DNA of 64,000 nt. It comes from Exophiala sp. HKRS030 (taxonomy: Eukaryota > Ascomycota > Eurotiomycetes > Chaetothyriales > Herpotrichiellaceae). Shown piece by piece: positions 1-11,364 of this stretch (within the stretch, counting starts at the first letter, position 1; each line of letters opens with the position of its first letter). The DNA is taken from contig JAHWDD010000003.1 in NCBI GenBank assembly GCA_023897205.1, forward strand, positions 3,661,665 to 3,725,664, in the 5' to 3' direction. The notes beneath the pieces are model-generated. The model was not told the DNA's origin and did no database searches. It saw only the letters and a list, made by a program, of their open reading frames with translations. A program made the translations under genes and the position numbers.

Positions 1-17
1 ATTTCTTTCGGCCATCA

Positions 18-3000
18 ATGGCTCAAAAGTCTCTGAGGTCCTTTTCAGGTAGTAGCGCACACGAAATCACGTCTCGTTGGAGAGCATTGATTCAAGAACT
101 AAGAATTCTTCGGCATCGACCACTGGCTAAACATCCCAATTTCCCTAAGATCATCGAAATTAGTTGGGAATACGATGCTCTAGACTTGCAGCAAGCCCTT
201 CCAACAATTGGAACTGAATTTGCTGTATGGGGAACGCTCGACTCCTTTTTCCTCGCACTTCCCGAGCACGATTGGCCTATGAAAAGCAGGCTGCTTCTCG
301 ATGTCGTCGAGGGTCTGTCGGCGCTACATTCTTGCAAGATTGTCCATGGTGACATCAAGATGGAGAACATCTTGGTCTTTCCTGATGAAAGTGATGCAAA
401 CTTTCCAGTCATTGCGAAACTATCTGATTTTGGTTTCTGTGTTGACGTATCTGTGAATGATGAATATCAGAGCCTACTTGGATACACACCTTTATGGGCT
501 GCCCCTGAAGCATCCCATCTGCTGAAGAAAGAATGTCTGTATTTAACAGATGTCTATTCACTGGGCTTTATTATTTGGAGTGTATGCCTCGGCGGACGGA
601 AACCATCAGAAGAGGTCCTCATAAGGATCATGGATAAGGAAGAGGGGGAGAGTGCCTGGACGAGCCTGAAGGAGTCTGACGAGATGTTGTCTGTTGCGAA
701 GGCAAGCCTCGGGGAACGATCCCTTACCATGCCGATGCATGTTTCGGAAGCTACTCAGTACTTGGATTGGACATTGCGGTATCTTCCCAACTCACGCCAG
801 CTAAATATGGTTCTTTCCATGCTGAGATTAAAAAGCCATAAACGGCGGGCGGAAGAGATACCAAATGAAGACACCTATCATCCTCTTGCTCCACTCAAAG
901 GAAACTTGGTATGTTACTAGGCCTGAAGAGACGCGTCCCAAGACTGACTTATCCGTTCACAGAGTCTCATTAACAAATTCTTCTGGGAAAGCACTTGGAT
1001 GGTCCCTAGTGTTCGCCAACAAATCAGCAATGATCTCGTGGCTGTGGCAGCGAGACCGGAGACCTCCCGTTCCAGCTCAATGTATTCCCCAGCCACTTCT
1101 AATCACACGTCTCGACATCCCGTGGGGACGAGTTCGAAGGCGGCCACTGCTCTCATGGATCTCGCGTACAAATATATGACCTCGAGGAATTCTGAAAGGT
1201 CATTCGAAAAAGCCATCCATTATCTCAACTTGGCTGCGCAATGTGAGTTGGAATTAGCACAATGGATATGCCTGAGACTCAAGAAATCGCCTCTGGTCAA
1301 CATCAGTCCCGAGCAAGAGCTCGAATGGAGCAAGAAAGCTGCCCAGATTGGATTGAGGCCGATCACCCTCGATCTTGCTACTTTTGATCCTCAAGCCGCT
1401 CAATCCTGTCATGCAGCCTACCAAAGATCCTTCTGGGCGCTCGTCTATGGTGTCACTGACGAAGCCATATCTGCAATCTTCCAGTTGGAAGACAACGCCG
1501 CGGGGACATCACAGCACGACAATCAAATTTTGCAATCATTTCCATCATCACCACTTGGAAATACACCACTTCACGTCGCTGCTCTCATTGGCAGACTTGG
1601 ACCGCTCGTGGTCATAGCCAAGTCTCACCTGATCCCTGTTAACGCTACTAACCATCGCGGTGAGACGCCATTGTTCCTTGCGTGTCGTTGCGGACATGCT
1701 GCAGTCGTCGACTTTCTTCTCTCTTTTGGGGCAGATGCTGGGATATCAAACAAATATGGAGCTTCTTGTCTGCACTGGCTTGATGCATTTGAAGAGCACG
1801 ATATTACAAGGATAGCCAAATCCTTGGTTCGACATGGAAATGATCCAAATCAGCCTGCACAGCAAGACCGTTCTTTCTTCGGGGACAAGGCCAATCTCTT
1901 TAACGGTCACACTGTCGCTGGAACTCCCCTTCACCACCAGGTTGTTGGCGGAAATATTAAAGCTATCGAAGCCTTGCTTAGTCTAGGTAGTAAGTCGGAC
2001 TTCATTGTCAATGGCTGGACCCCTATCGATCGGGCTGCTCAATTTCATAGATCAGAAATTATTGAGATTCTACTCGACAGGGCACCTTCATTTAATCTCA
2101 ATTCTCCCGCCCCGAAAACCGGGTTGGCACCTCTTCACCGCGCAATTACTGGGGTCGACCCATTTTTGGCGATATATAATCATTCAGGGAACCACGAAGG
2201 CGCTCTCGAGGCTACACTTCACCTCCTTTTGAACCGAGGCACACTGCCTTCAGAATTGAAAGTTAATCCCATACTATTTGCAGTGTCCAAGGGAGCGCGC
2301 TCTGCGTTAGAATTTCTCCTAAAGTATCAACACATTCATGGCATCGACTTGGTAAGACAACCGAGACCACTGAAGGCACGCGGCGCTGCATTATTAGACA
2401 GGATTTTCCGAGAGCCTCATCAAGTAATGGAGCCCCGTTTGCAGATCGGACAAGCAGATATTGGAGGGCGGCAGGTAGAAAACGATCTTTTCACCTACAA
2501 TGCCGTCCTCGAAGCTGTCAAATATGAGGATGAAGAAATGCTAAGAACACTGCTTCGGTATGGAGCAGACCCGCTGTCACTACTTCATTACAAATCGCAT
2601 ACCCGCTTTAACGCCTTGCACCTCTGCACAAAGCATATGCATGGTGGGACACAGATCGCGCAGCTACTCATTGACCATGGAGTCGACGTCAATCAGTCTG
2701 CTTCAGGCAACAGCAGCGATACCCCTCTTTGCTATGCATTGCAGGGGAGTCAGTTCCACCTTGCGAGCCTCTTCCTGGACAACGGAGCTTCTCTGACTGT
2801 TTGCGAGAACGAAGCTGAACGAGGTAATGTGATGGGAGAACTCATCTACTGCATTCCCGGCCGCTCCGTTTTCAACGCGATACAGTTCCTCGCTCAGCAT
2901 CCCAAAGCTAGGTCTGAAATGCCGCTCTACATCCACGAGGGATACAAGACCACCGTCTTTCACATGATTTGTGGCTTGAGCGAGCTACGAAGGAGGAATT

Positions 3001-3377
3001 GGCCGGTAGCAAACTTCTTCCCCGTATTCGCATTACTACGCAAAATCTTCCCCGATAGCTTGTTTCTCGATGCCGCTGATATCAGCGGATTCACACCATT
3101 GCATTATGCCATATACCACGCATTCCCTGAAGCATTACAAGCGCTGCTAGAAGCTGGAGCGGATCCATTCTCACAGACGAAGCCAGATCTATCGAACCCT
3201 CTCATTGATTCCGAATGGATATCCAAGCCTCGTGCGGAGTCTGGGATTTCGATCTTCGCAATGGTGAAAAGTGAATGCTTCGTCAAGATTCACGCTGGCA
3301 TCAGCGATGTAGATCGCCATGAACTCAACAAGAGACGAGAAATGATCAAGGAATTGCTTAGTCCATACACGTTTTAG
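18..3377 (+). CDS. Protein kinase-ankyrin repeat fusion protein (5' partial)
   Basis: Two exons, 18..908 and 963..3377, joined by a 54-nt intron (donor GTATGT, acceptor CACAG, phase 0) whose removal gives one open frame of about 1,100 residues. The first exon holds the C-lobe of a Ser/Thr-type kinase: catalytic loop HGDIKMEN, DFG motif in LSDFGF and an APE-like segment (WAAPEAS). The glycine loop and the ATP-anchoring lysine are missing and the frame is open to the window edge, so the true start lies upstream. The second exon contains many ankyrin repeats (for example TPLHVAALIGRLG, TPLFLACRCGHAAVVDFLL, TPLHYAIYHAFPEALQALL). Kinase plus ankyrin architecture is common among large fungal families linked to self/non-self recognition. 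The substrate is unknown. HGD replaces the usual HRD, so activity is plausible but unproven. Confidence 0.8.
909..962 (+). other. Intron in kinase-ankyrin gene
   Basis: 54-nt intron with donor GTATGT, a branch-like CTGAC upstream of the acceptor, and CACAG acceptor. Without it the kinase frame stops at 918-920. With it the kinase and ankyrin frames join exactly. Confidence 0.85.
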
Positions 3378-3693
3378 AGCATGGAGATTCTGCTACAAAT
3401 ACACGACGACGATCACTCTTAAATCTAATCCCTCACGCAAAGAACTTCTACAACTTATGTAATGACAACTAAGGCACCGATATAATGAGATAGCCTAACA
3501 AGCGCAGCTAAGGCACTGGCAATGGCCCGATATGCTTTACATAAGAGAATCACATGGACTTACTTTAAACCAGCTAGCAATCTTAGATAAAGATTTTACT
3601 AGAGTAGGTCTACTTTCCTAGCTTAGAGTAGATCCAGCCTGCCTTTTCGAAACATCTTTCATACGCCCTATATGTGCGTGGAGTTCGGATTTC

Positions 3694-4435
3694 GTGGTAA
3701 GCTATATCTCTAGGCTTCAGCAAAAATCAGCTGCCCGGGGCAAAGAGTACGATCTAAAGGGTGCAATCGACACCAAAGGCGAACTTTCCGGAACATTCGG
3801 CCCAACGGGCGTTCCATCCATACACGCTGCAATCCAGCGCCACGATTTAAGGACAGTTTTGACCATAATGGATACCGGTCTCGATATAGAACTAGCGGCT
3901 TCCGTGACCCCCCTTTAGATAGCAGTCCAATTACTTCAGCCACTCATGGTCGCTACGTTGTGTGTACACGGAGCTAACGCTGACCCCGTCTTGCATGGGT
4001 ATGGCTATCGCATACAACCGTTGCATTATGCATGTTCATGTCAATCCAAGGAGCCATCTCAATTACTCGAGAAGTTAGAAAAATACCGAAAGCTCACTGA
4101 AGCGGGCACAATACCCACCCAAAGTGCAGTTGGTGCAACTGCTGATAATGCCGATGATGATAATGATGGGAGGCTGCGTAACAAAGTATGCGATGTTCTG
4201 ATCACTTTCGGGAATGCCGATGCCAATGCGATCGATTCTCAGGGTATGACGCCTTTGCTTGCCACTGTAGGGACGGTCGAACCGGTACCGCGCAAGTTCT
4301 GATCGCGGCCGGCCGCAGAGGCACAGTCTCAAGTGGTTGACTTCACCATGTGCGATAATAACGGCCTTTCGCCGCTACATCATGCGGTTTTATGTGGAAG
4401 TGCCGACCTCATCATCACGATCAGCTACTTTTGAT
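3694..4435 (+). pseudogene. Decayed ankyrin-repeat gene
   Basis: Ankyrin-like peptide sequence continues across a TAG stop at 3916-3918 in the same frame: the canonical TPLxIA motif reads TPL-stop-IAVQ, followed by a segment with GANADPVLHGYG and PLHYAC. The frame is lost again near 4300, where a further repeat-like piece (VLIAAGRRG) appears in another frame, and once more before 4348, where CDNNGLSPLHHAV is readable up to the stop at about 4433. The TAG sits where a CAG (Gln) codon would fit, which a single C-to-T change would explain. It lies 320 bp downstream of the intact kinase-ankyrin gene in the same orientation, so it may be a relic of a tandem family member. No start or full-length reading frame can be assigned. 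Confidence 0.7.
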
Positions 4436-5899
4436 CAAATCCGAATATGCTTCCTTTCCTGGCGTGTCATGTATCACGTCTATCCACAAGATCCGCCGAA
4501 GACGTTCTCTGACCAGTTCCCATGTTGAGGGTTGAGTTATCACCCTTTGCATCACTTTCTTCGGCCAAGGCAGGGCAGGATCCAAGAATGATAATGCACT
4601 GACCATTAACGACCAGCAGAGTACATCCTCGTCCAAGACGTATGAAGCTCCATTGTTTCCAGATGAATCTCCAATTGGACTGTGAGGTGGTGGTAGGGTC
4701 GTCTGGCTCCACCAAGAACTCGAAAAGCTGTGGTCAAAAACGCCAACATGCCGAGTCGAAGACACTCTGCACTCGCACTGAGCCATACGTCTTGAAGGTG
4801 TAGTAAGCGGCACTGAATCGAAGAAATGGCCTCCAAGAAGACTTTACTATCCAAACGCCTTTTCTCATCAACACGTTGGTTGATCAATCTAACGAGGTGA
4901 TTTAGATCTCGATAAACATCGGTAAAAATTGGATTTCCCAGTCTGACATATAACTGGTCATCAGAAGCTGTATGAGGGAGATCGAAAAATGAAGTCCAGA
5001 CGACGGGAGTCCTGGTGAAGCTAAGCAAAGTCCCGTTGTTTAACGCCCACGAGAATGCAAGACTAAGCGCTCAAATCTCAGCTTCAATATTGCATGGGGT
5101 TTTGTGAACAGCATATACTCACCGTTCAAGATTGACCCTCAGCTTTGTTTGTCCTTCAAATGTCTCCATACCTCCGAGGAGATGAACTATCTTCTCCAAT
5201 CCAGATACATGGATTGCGGCGGCTTTATGGTCCCCAGACATATCGGCCACTAGCGCAAGGTTCACGATAACATACAGGGTCGAGTGTCGCACTTCCGCAC
5301 CGTTTTTAGACAGCTGTCGATTAAGGTGTTTCAACGTGCGTTGCAGATACAAAGACGTTGCTTCGGACTGCGACTGTCTGAGAAGGTAATCCTGCGAGAA
5401 TGAACTCGCAAGAATCATGAATTGGAGAAAAGTGTCATCTCGACAAAGCCAGCGGAATTTATCGCCTAATCGATCTTGTGTGTAATCGACACATCGATCC
5501 ACAGGGAAGACGGCGTTTTCAATCCAATCAAAAGTAAAAACTGGTATCGAGTTTGAGACATTGTGAAATCATCCGCGAAAACTGGGAATACTAACATTTG
5601 AATAGCAGCTCTTGTGCTTTCGCATCGACCTCGCCTGCAAACGGAGTAAGGCTGAGATCCGTCCCAAGAGTCCTACCAACCACACCAGGCAAAGCTTTGT
5701 AGATTCGTGTTTTGTCCGATCTGCTTCTCGCATTGCCGTACGATCTACTGGCAGCAGCTTGCTTCGCCTTTCTGAGAGAGCGCCGAGAATTTTCCTTTCT
5801 GTTCTTGCCTCTCATGACATGGCTGCGGATAAAGGCGCGATCGGCGTTTTGCGGCATACCGGCATTGTTTGTGGGAATGAAAGCGAATTCGTCTCCCAT
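4421..5899 (-). CDS. Fungal-specific transcription factor domain protein, one apparent frame break
   Basis: Three exons on the minus strand: 5899..5596, 5540..5123 and 5062..4421. Introns of 55 nt (donor GTTAGT) and 60 nt (donor GTGAGT) are in phase. The protein starts MGDEFAFI, carries the RSHVMRGKNRK motif typical of this regulator family near residue 30, then a helical middle domain (residues about 100-300) and a C-terminus with WIDVIHDTPGKEAY. No Zn2Cys6 cluster is present, as is common in this family. Near 4640-4690 the frame must shift by one base (one base appears missing) to reach the conserved C-terminal part. With that base restored the length would be 454 residues, normal for the family. 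Its tail overlaps the ankyrin pseudogene on the other strand. Target genes are unknown. Confidence 0.7.
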
Positions 5900-6635
5900 G
5901 GTTGCCTTCAAAGCATGTTCGATTGATTTTGCTTCAGCCTCTCGAGGACATGCAAACCAATGCCACTATTGAAGTTTCCTGCCAGATTGTATTCCTCGAA
6001 AAGACAAGTTCCTTGCCCATCAGGGAGAAGTATCCAGTCAGGATCCAATGCACTATTTGTGAGAGAAGTGAGAGTGCAATGGTGCTTTTGCGAGGTAATT
6101 AATCCCGCGCTTGGTTTGTCCCTGACATGGAGATAAAGTGGTAATACGAAGGGTGAGGACTGGGGTTGGCTGGATTACGACGGAGATGGACTTTGTAGGC
6201 GGCCTAAAGTCCATGGTCTGGAGCCACCACATCCGAAACGACCAGTTTGTTTTCCTCTTTGGGTCTAGTCCATATCATCGTGGACATGGCATCAACACAA
6301 GGCTATGACTTACTATCTTGAGGCCTACTCCAAACTCACGCCTTTGCCAATAGTATCATTGGTAATCCGGATATTCTTTTTGGAAGGATGATATCTATGT
6401 CTGCCTGTGGTGGAGAAACCAGGTACACTTTCGCACCCGTTGGAACCACCATGAAAGCCATACATATACCTCCAGCAACAGTCAACATGCTGCCACTATT
6501 TTCTACCTCGTCAAGGACCACAAGCAGCACCAACAATCCAAAACAACAACCCCACCGTCTTCAGCCTACTCAGTTTGTTCCAGCATTGTACCAAGTCAGG
6601 GGAACACTGACTACAGTACCACCTCACCGCCCAAG
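5900..6635. other. Intergenic spacer between divergent genes
   Basis: 736 bp between the start of the minus-strand regulator and the plus-strand dehydrogenase. It should hold both promoters. I see no convincing gene, repeat or RNA in it. Confidence 0.6.
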
Positions 6636-8327
6636 ATGTCCTCCATAACGCTCCCACCATACGACAAAAGCGGCTTCCAGCGCTTCATGGACACACAATT
6701 TCGAACCAAACCCATCCCTCCACCGGCAGGGACATCATTCCACGCCCAAACCGCCATAATCACGGGCTCGAACGTCGGGATTGGTCTAGAAGCCGCACGC
6801 GTCTTCCTCTCCCTCGACCTAACACACCTGATCCTAGCCGTGCGGTCGGTGGATAAGGGGGAAGCCGCGGCGCAGCCATTACGCAAAGCATATCCCAATG
6901 CGACAGTCGAAGTGTGGCCGCTGGACATGCTATCGTACGACTCGATACGAGAGTTCGCGAATCGTTGCAAGACACTCGAGCGGTTGGACATCGCAATCCT
7001 GAACGCGGCAGCATCAACCAAGGACTTCAGGATCAACCCGGCAACAGGACACGAGGAAGTCTTCCAGGTCAACTACCTGTCGACGGCACTGCTATCACTG
7101 CTCCTCCTCCCTATCCTACGCGATCAGAAGTCCCCTATCACAACCACAACCCCAAGCCCACGACACCTATCCATCGTATCCTCCGGCCTCGCACTCGATG
7201 CGAAATTCCCCAACCACCTCTCCAACCCGCTCATCCCATCCTTCGACTCGAAAGCCACATGGGCCAGCGCCGGCGGGCAAGCGGAACGCTACAGCGTCAC
7301 GAAGACCCTCACACTGATGCTCGCGCTGAAACTCAGCCAACTCGTCTCCGCCACCGACGTGGTCGTCAACGCCGTCGACCCGGGCTTCACGGGCGGCACG
7401 GCCCTGCATCGCGACATGCCGCCTGTCGTGCAGGGTATGCTCTGGCTGTTGAAGAAGGCTACGGCTAGGACTACCACGGAGGCTGCGTGGACGTATGTCG
7501 ATGCTGTGATTGATAAGGATAGGGATAGCGAGAGGGAAGAGAGAGGCAGAGGGAGGGATATGCATGGTTCGTTTTTGATGAATTGGCAGGTTACCCCGTA
7601 TGTGTTTCTCTCTTTCTTTCTTACCTGGTTCTTGTCCATCGTCGTCGTGGTCGTGCATCCATCTTCCTCCTGAATGTTCCCTACCTTACCCTACCCTACC
7701 CTTCCCTTCCCTCTCCCCTTTGCCGTCCTCTCTTCTCTCGCCGTTTCCCCAAGCATCTCTTCACCCTATTCACGACTATTCCCTGCCGGTCTCCTTATCG
7801 CTTGCTTGCTTCCTTCTCTCGGCCCTCTTCCCACGGCGCTTTCTCTACCCCCTATATCCTATCTCCTCTATCCCCTCTATATCCTATCTCCTCCATAACC
7901 TAACCTAGCCCAATCCCGTTCCCCATTCCCCATTCCCCATTCCCCATTCCCCCGTTTGTATATACATATCTTTCCTCCCCTTGTTTCCTCCCTCCCTCCT
8001 TCCCTCCCTCCCTCCTTCCCTCCCTCCCTCCTTCCCTCCCTCCCTCCTTCCTTCCCTCTCCACTCCCTATCTATCTATCTACTTGCCAACCAACCCAACT
8101 AACGACTCCCCGCTCCCACCCTCCCCCAACCCCGCTGTGACTATGGCTATGGCTATGGCTATAGTTGTAGTTGTGGTGTGTGGTTGGTGGTTAGTGTGTG
8201 TGATCGGCTCTCTAGATTCCCTGCTCTGCTATACACGAAAGAAGGACAACAGACGAGCGAACGGCTTTGGGCGGAGACGATTGAGGATCTCGCGCAGCGT
8301 GGGTTTCGGGAGTTGCTGGCCTTCTGA
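6636..8327 (+). CDS. Short-chain dehydrogenase/reductase, two exons
   Basis: Exons 6636..7597 and 8216..8327, 357 residues. The Rossmann cofactor motif TGSNVGIG is at residues 43-50, an NAAA (NAG-type) motif near 123, a serine in IVSSG at about 182 and the catalytic YxxxK as YSVTK at 219-223, so it should be an active NAD(P)H-dependent oxidoreductase of the retinol dehydrogenase-like fungal SDR group. The substrate is unknown. The short C-terminal exon is not obvious: read without splicing, the protein runs into a hydrophobic Val-rich tail and stops at 7673. Using donor GTATGT at 7598 and acceptor CTCTAG at 8215 gives the family-typical ending TKEGQQTSERLWAETIEDL. The 618-nt intron is unusually long here and full of pyrimidine microsatellites. 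The stop codon lies at the edge of a short tandem repeat. Confidence 0.85.
7598..8215 (+). other. Long low-complexity intron of the SDR gene
   Basis: 618-nt intron, donor GTATGT, acceptor CTCTAG, phase 2. It contains TACCC-like repeats (about 7680-7700), four to five copies of CCCCATT (about 7915-7953), a CCTCCCTCCTTC-type tract (about 7980-8058), CTAT repeats (8065-8083) and GGCTAT repeats (8143-8162). Most introns in the window are near 55 nt. Confidence 0.75.
7980..8058 (+). repeat. CCTT/CCTC pyrimidine tandem repeat
   Basis: About 80 bp of CCTCCCTCCTTC-type repeat, all pyrimidine on the plus strand, inside the SDR intron. It may vary in length between strains. Confidence 0.9.
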
Positions 8328-8395
8328 TTTTCTGATTTTCTGATTCTATGATTCTGTGATTCTATGATTCTGTGATTCTGTGATTCTGTGATTGT
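8320..8395 (+). repeat. TTCTGATT-type tandem repeat at the SDR stop codon
   Basis: Tandem copies of an 8-9 base unit (TTCTGATT, later ATTCTGTG/ATTCTATG) begin within the last codons of the SDR gene. The stop codon TGA at 8325-8327 is the first TGA of the array, and the repeat then continues as 3' sequence. Confidence 0.85.
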
Positions 8396-8972
8396 CTTGG
8401 TGGTCATGTCTGGTCTTCAGTGTGAGAGGGACAGATATTGGGATGAGAGGGAGGGGAGGGGGATACAGGGTATGGGATGGGATGAGGTAAGGGGAGCATA
8501 GTGGTGGATGATGGATGATGGGTAATGGAGTCTTCCCTTCTCCCCTGCGCGCGCAGTCCTGTTGTCATATATATATATATATATGATGAACGCGGCTCAG
8601 AGGTGGGAATTAGAATAGAATAGATGGCTTTGATTTGTAGCTCTTGACGAGTTCCATGTTCCAAGTTCCTAGTCTTCAAGTCGAAAGCTTGTATTCTCGT
8701 ATATACACAGACAAGAGTCAGAACTATACACTCCTTTGTAGGTTCTAAGTGTGTTTGAACTTTGATTCCTCCTTTTCCAATTCTATAAAGGCCAAATGAC
8801 CAGCTTGTTGCTTTTGTTCGATCCATAACATTTAAAATCCGCTCCGATTGATTGCATTACCAATTCAACTCCTTCGCTTGCCCTCTTGGAAAACAAAATA
8901 ATCATATTTCATCACCTTCACAAATTCAATTTTCGGATGAATGTCAATTGGCTTGGTGTCATTGAACATACA
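8328..8972. other. Intergenic spacer between convergent genes
   Basis: Sequence between the convergent 3' ends of the SDR and DUF3074 genes. It holds the remainder of the TTCTGATT repeat, G-rich stretches and an (AT)9-like run at about 8567-8585. No gene was recognised. Confidence 0.6.
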
Positions 8973-11364
8973 TCAAGAACCTTTAGACACTTGGCTACTA
9001 GCCTTTGAAGTTGTCGTATCACTCCGATCCTTGGTTTTCTTGTTTTGTGTTAGAATACTCGAACTGCGATTCCTTCCCTCACCGAGGGTCAATGCTCGAA
9101 ATCGAGATCCGCTCGGTGGACTTTCTAAACCAGAAGGAGTTAATAACCCAGAACTACCACCACCTAAACCGCTGGACTCGAGTTTGCCCATTCTTGCTGT
9201 AAGCGCTGTATTCTCCTTCTGCAACTCGCCAATCTGACGTTGGAAAATCTCATTCTCTTTCTTAAGAAGATCTAGTTGAGCACGAGCTTCGTCGCGCTCA
9301 CGGATGAGTTTGTTCTTTTCATCTTTCTCTTCCAGCTTCCGCTTCCGCTCTTCCTGTTTCTTAGCCTCCTTAGCCTTTTTAGCTTCGAGTTTGGCTACTT
9401 CTTTCTTGTATTTCTCCTCATTCTTCTTCAGCTCTCGCTCATGCTTCTCTTCTGCTTTCTTGAGTGCCGCTTGTTCTTTCTCCGTGTCTTGTCGAGCCTG
9501 TGTAGTAAACTTTTCCCGTTGCTGAGCCATTTTTGCGTCCATGGTGGCTTTGCGCTCGGAAAGTTTGGCCAGCTCCTTATTATGCTGTATGAGAAGTTGA
9601 GACTCGCTATTTTGTTGTGACAAAGATTTCGAGGAGACGGAAGGGGACGACGGAAGGTGTGAGTCTGCTGACGCATAAGATGTGTTGGAGATGATAGATG
9701 AAGCATCGTCGTCATCACCATGATTAATGGTAAGATCTGGATTTGACTGTTCAATGTTTAGATGTGAAGGTTCACGGCTCCCATTTACTTGCGTCGCTGG
9801 CAGACCTGGGCTTGCCTTGGGAGTTTGATGGAGAAGATATGGAATGTGGTCCCGCACAACTTGGGGTGTGTACGCTGTTAAAGTTTCGGAAACGGCTGCG
9901 AGGAGGTGTGTGGGAGAGGAGGGAGAGTGCGGCGCCGTGACAGATTTCTCAGATTCGGCATCCTTTAGCATCTCGGGAAATGGTTCAGACTTGGGCTCAC
10001 TAGCCTTTGGAGTTGTCGGACCGGAATCCGCTCGCTCCTCAACGGCCGAGTCAAGACTTTCCGAGTGCTCACGTATGCCTGCCAATGTGCCATTGGCCTC
10101 CCAACTAGCAAAGCTCTCGCGACGATTAGTTCCTGGACGTTCGTGATGTTCCTCATCATCTTCCCGCTGACAGGCCCAATCAAGGAACTTGATCGCATCG
10201 GCGCATATACTAGAAGGGGTTCCTCGTTCCACCATAAACCGTGGAACACTGCCACCAGGATCACTGCGAGTGACCATGATCCATTCTACGGGATTATCTT
10301 CGGGATCATAATGACTCTGGGTGTCCATGTGAGCCCCGGGCTCGCAGGAAATCCGACTGTGGCACCTCTTTTTCGGCTTCCAGGAGAGACTTCCCTAAAT
10401 GTTGAGGAATTGGTTGTGTCAATAGAAAGATGCTTATTTGTTCTTTGGTGATCTGAACCCAGCGAGTCGAACGAGACTTTATGATCACCCGGATGCTTCG
10501 AAGCGTCCAAGTCCACATTCGGTGAGCTAGGTCGGCCATGAGCGAGTTTGGTCAGATCAGTAGACGACTGGGTTGCCTTGAGTTTTCTCGGAATCTCACG
10601 GATGAATTCAACTGATTCGTACTGACCACGGATAAAGCCAGAACGAGGTTGGGTGTCAGGGTGGTCACATGGTTTTGATATGATCATGTAATGTCGCGGG
10701 GCAAGGTCAGGGGACTTGTGAGCATCTTCATGAGGTTTGATGGCCTTGGAAGAGGTGACCAACAAAGTGACAAAATCTCTGGGTGTGGTGGGCCCTGGGA
10801 ACTGAGCACTGAGGCGGTAGACTTCAAGTTTTCCTCGGTTGGGAACGGTGATCTCCTCGACCTTTGTCTCAGCACCAATACCTCTGATATTACCTTCTCC
10901 TGGTGCACCCTGGACAGCCAGAGAGGTGGGGAATTCACGTTCAAAGCCTCTCTTGAACCGCGTAAAGCCCAGACCTTCGTGGACACTTCTCCGAGCAAAC
11001 CACGCACCCTTTCCATCCTTTCCTCCCAGTTTATATACAGCCATGTTCATAGGATTTTCTTTTGCAGAAAGTTTGATAGGCTTTCCCCATTCCTTCTGAA
11101 GGGCCGCATGTTCCGGAGCGGGGGAGGGCTTCTTGCATTCGAAATAGACATCTCGGCTGCACTGGTAGCCTCTGGTCTGATCGTGTGCGCATGAGAATCG
11201 AGGTTTGAGGGACCATCAGGGTCGGGCATAGGTATTGATTCGACGACCGACTGGACATGATAGAAAAGATCGGCTAGATAAGGATCCAAGGCATCTTTTT
11301 CTTGAGGGACATCGGTAAACTTGACTGGGGAGAGATATTTGAGAGCAGCATGGAGGTTAGCCAT
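8973..11364 (-). CDS. DUF3074 (START-like) domain and coiled-coil protein, two apparent frame breaks
   Basis: Minus-strand gene beginning MANLHAALKYLSP at 11364 and ending QVSKGS. Three consecutive reading-frame blocks fit one protein of about 797 residues. They are an N-terminal part, a DUF3074 domain (GKDGKGAWFARRSVHEGL, TTPRDFVTLL and, in the next block, NPVEWIMVTRSDPGG and PRFMVERGTPSSI), and a Ser-rich linker followed by a roughly 140-residue Lys/Glu-rich coiled coil. The frame must shift at about 11118-11124 (a G5 run) and about 10335-10350 (a CCCGGGG run). Each is mended by one added base and no good intron explains them. DUF3074 proteins are START/Bet v1-like and probably bind a lipid or other hydrophobic ligand. 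Function is otherwise unknown. Confidence 0.7.

Noticed and set aside
10286..11122. Introns to explain the two frame changes in the DUF3074 gene
   Set aside because: The only phase-compatible candidate at the second site is 41 nt with a poor donor (GTCGGA). At the first site the frames join within a C run, and a missing base is simpler.
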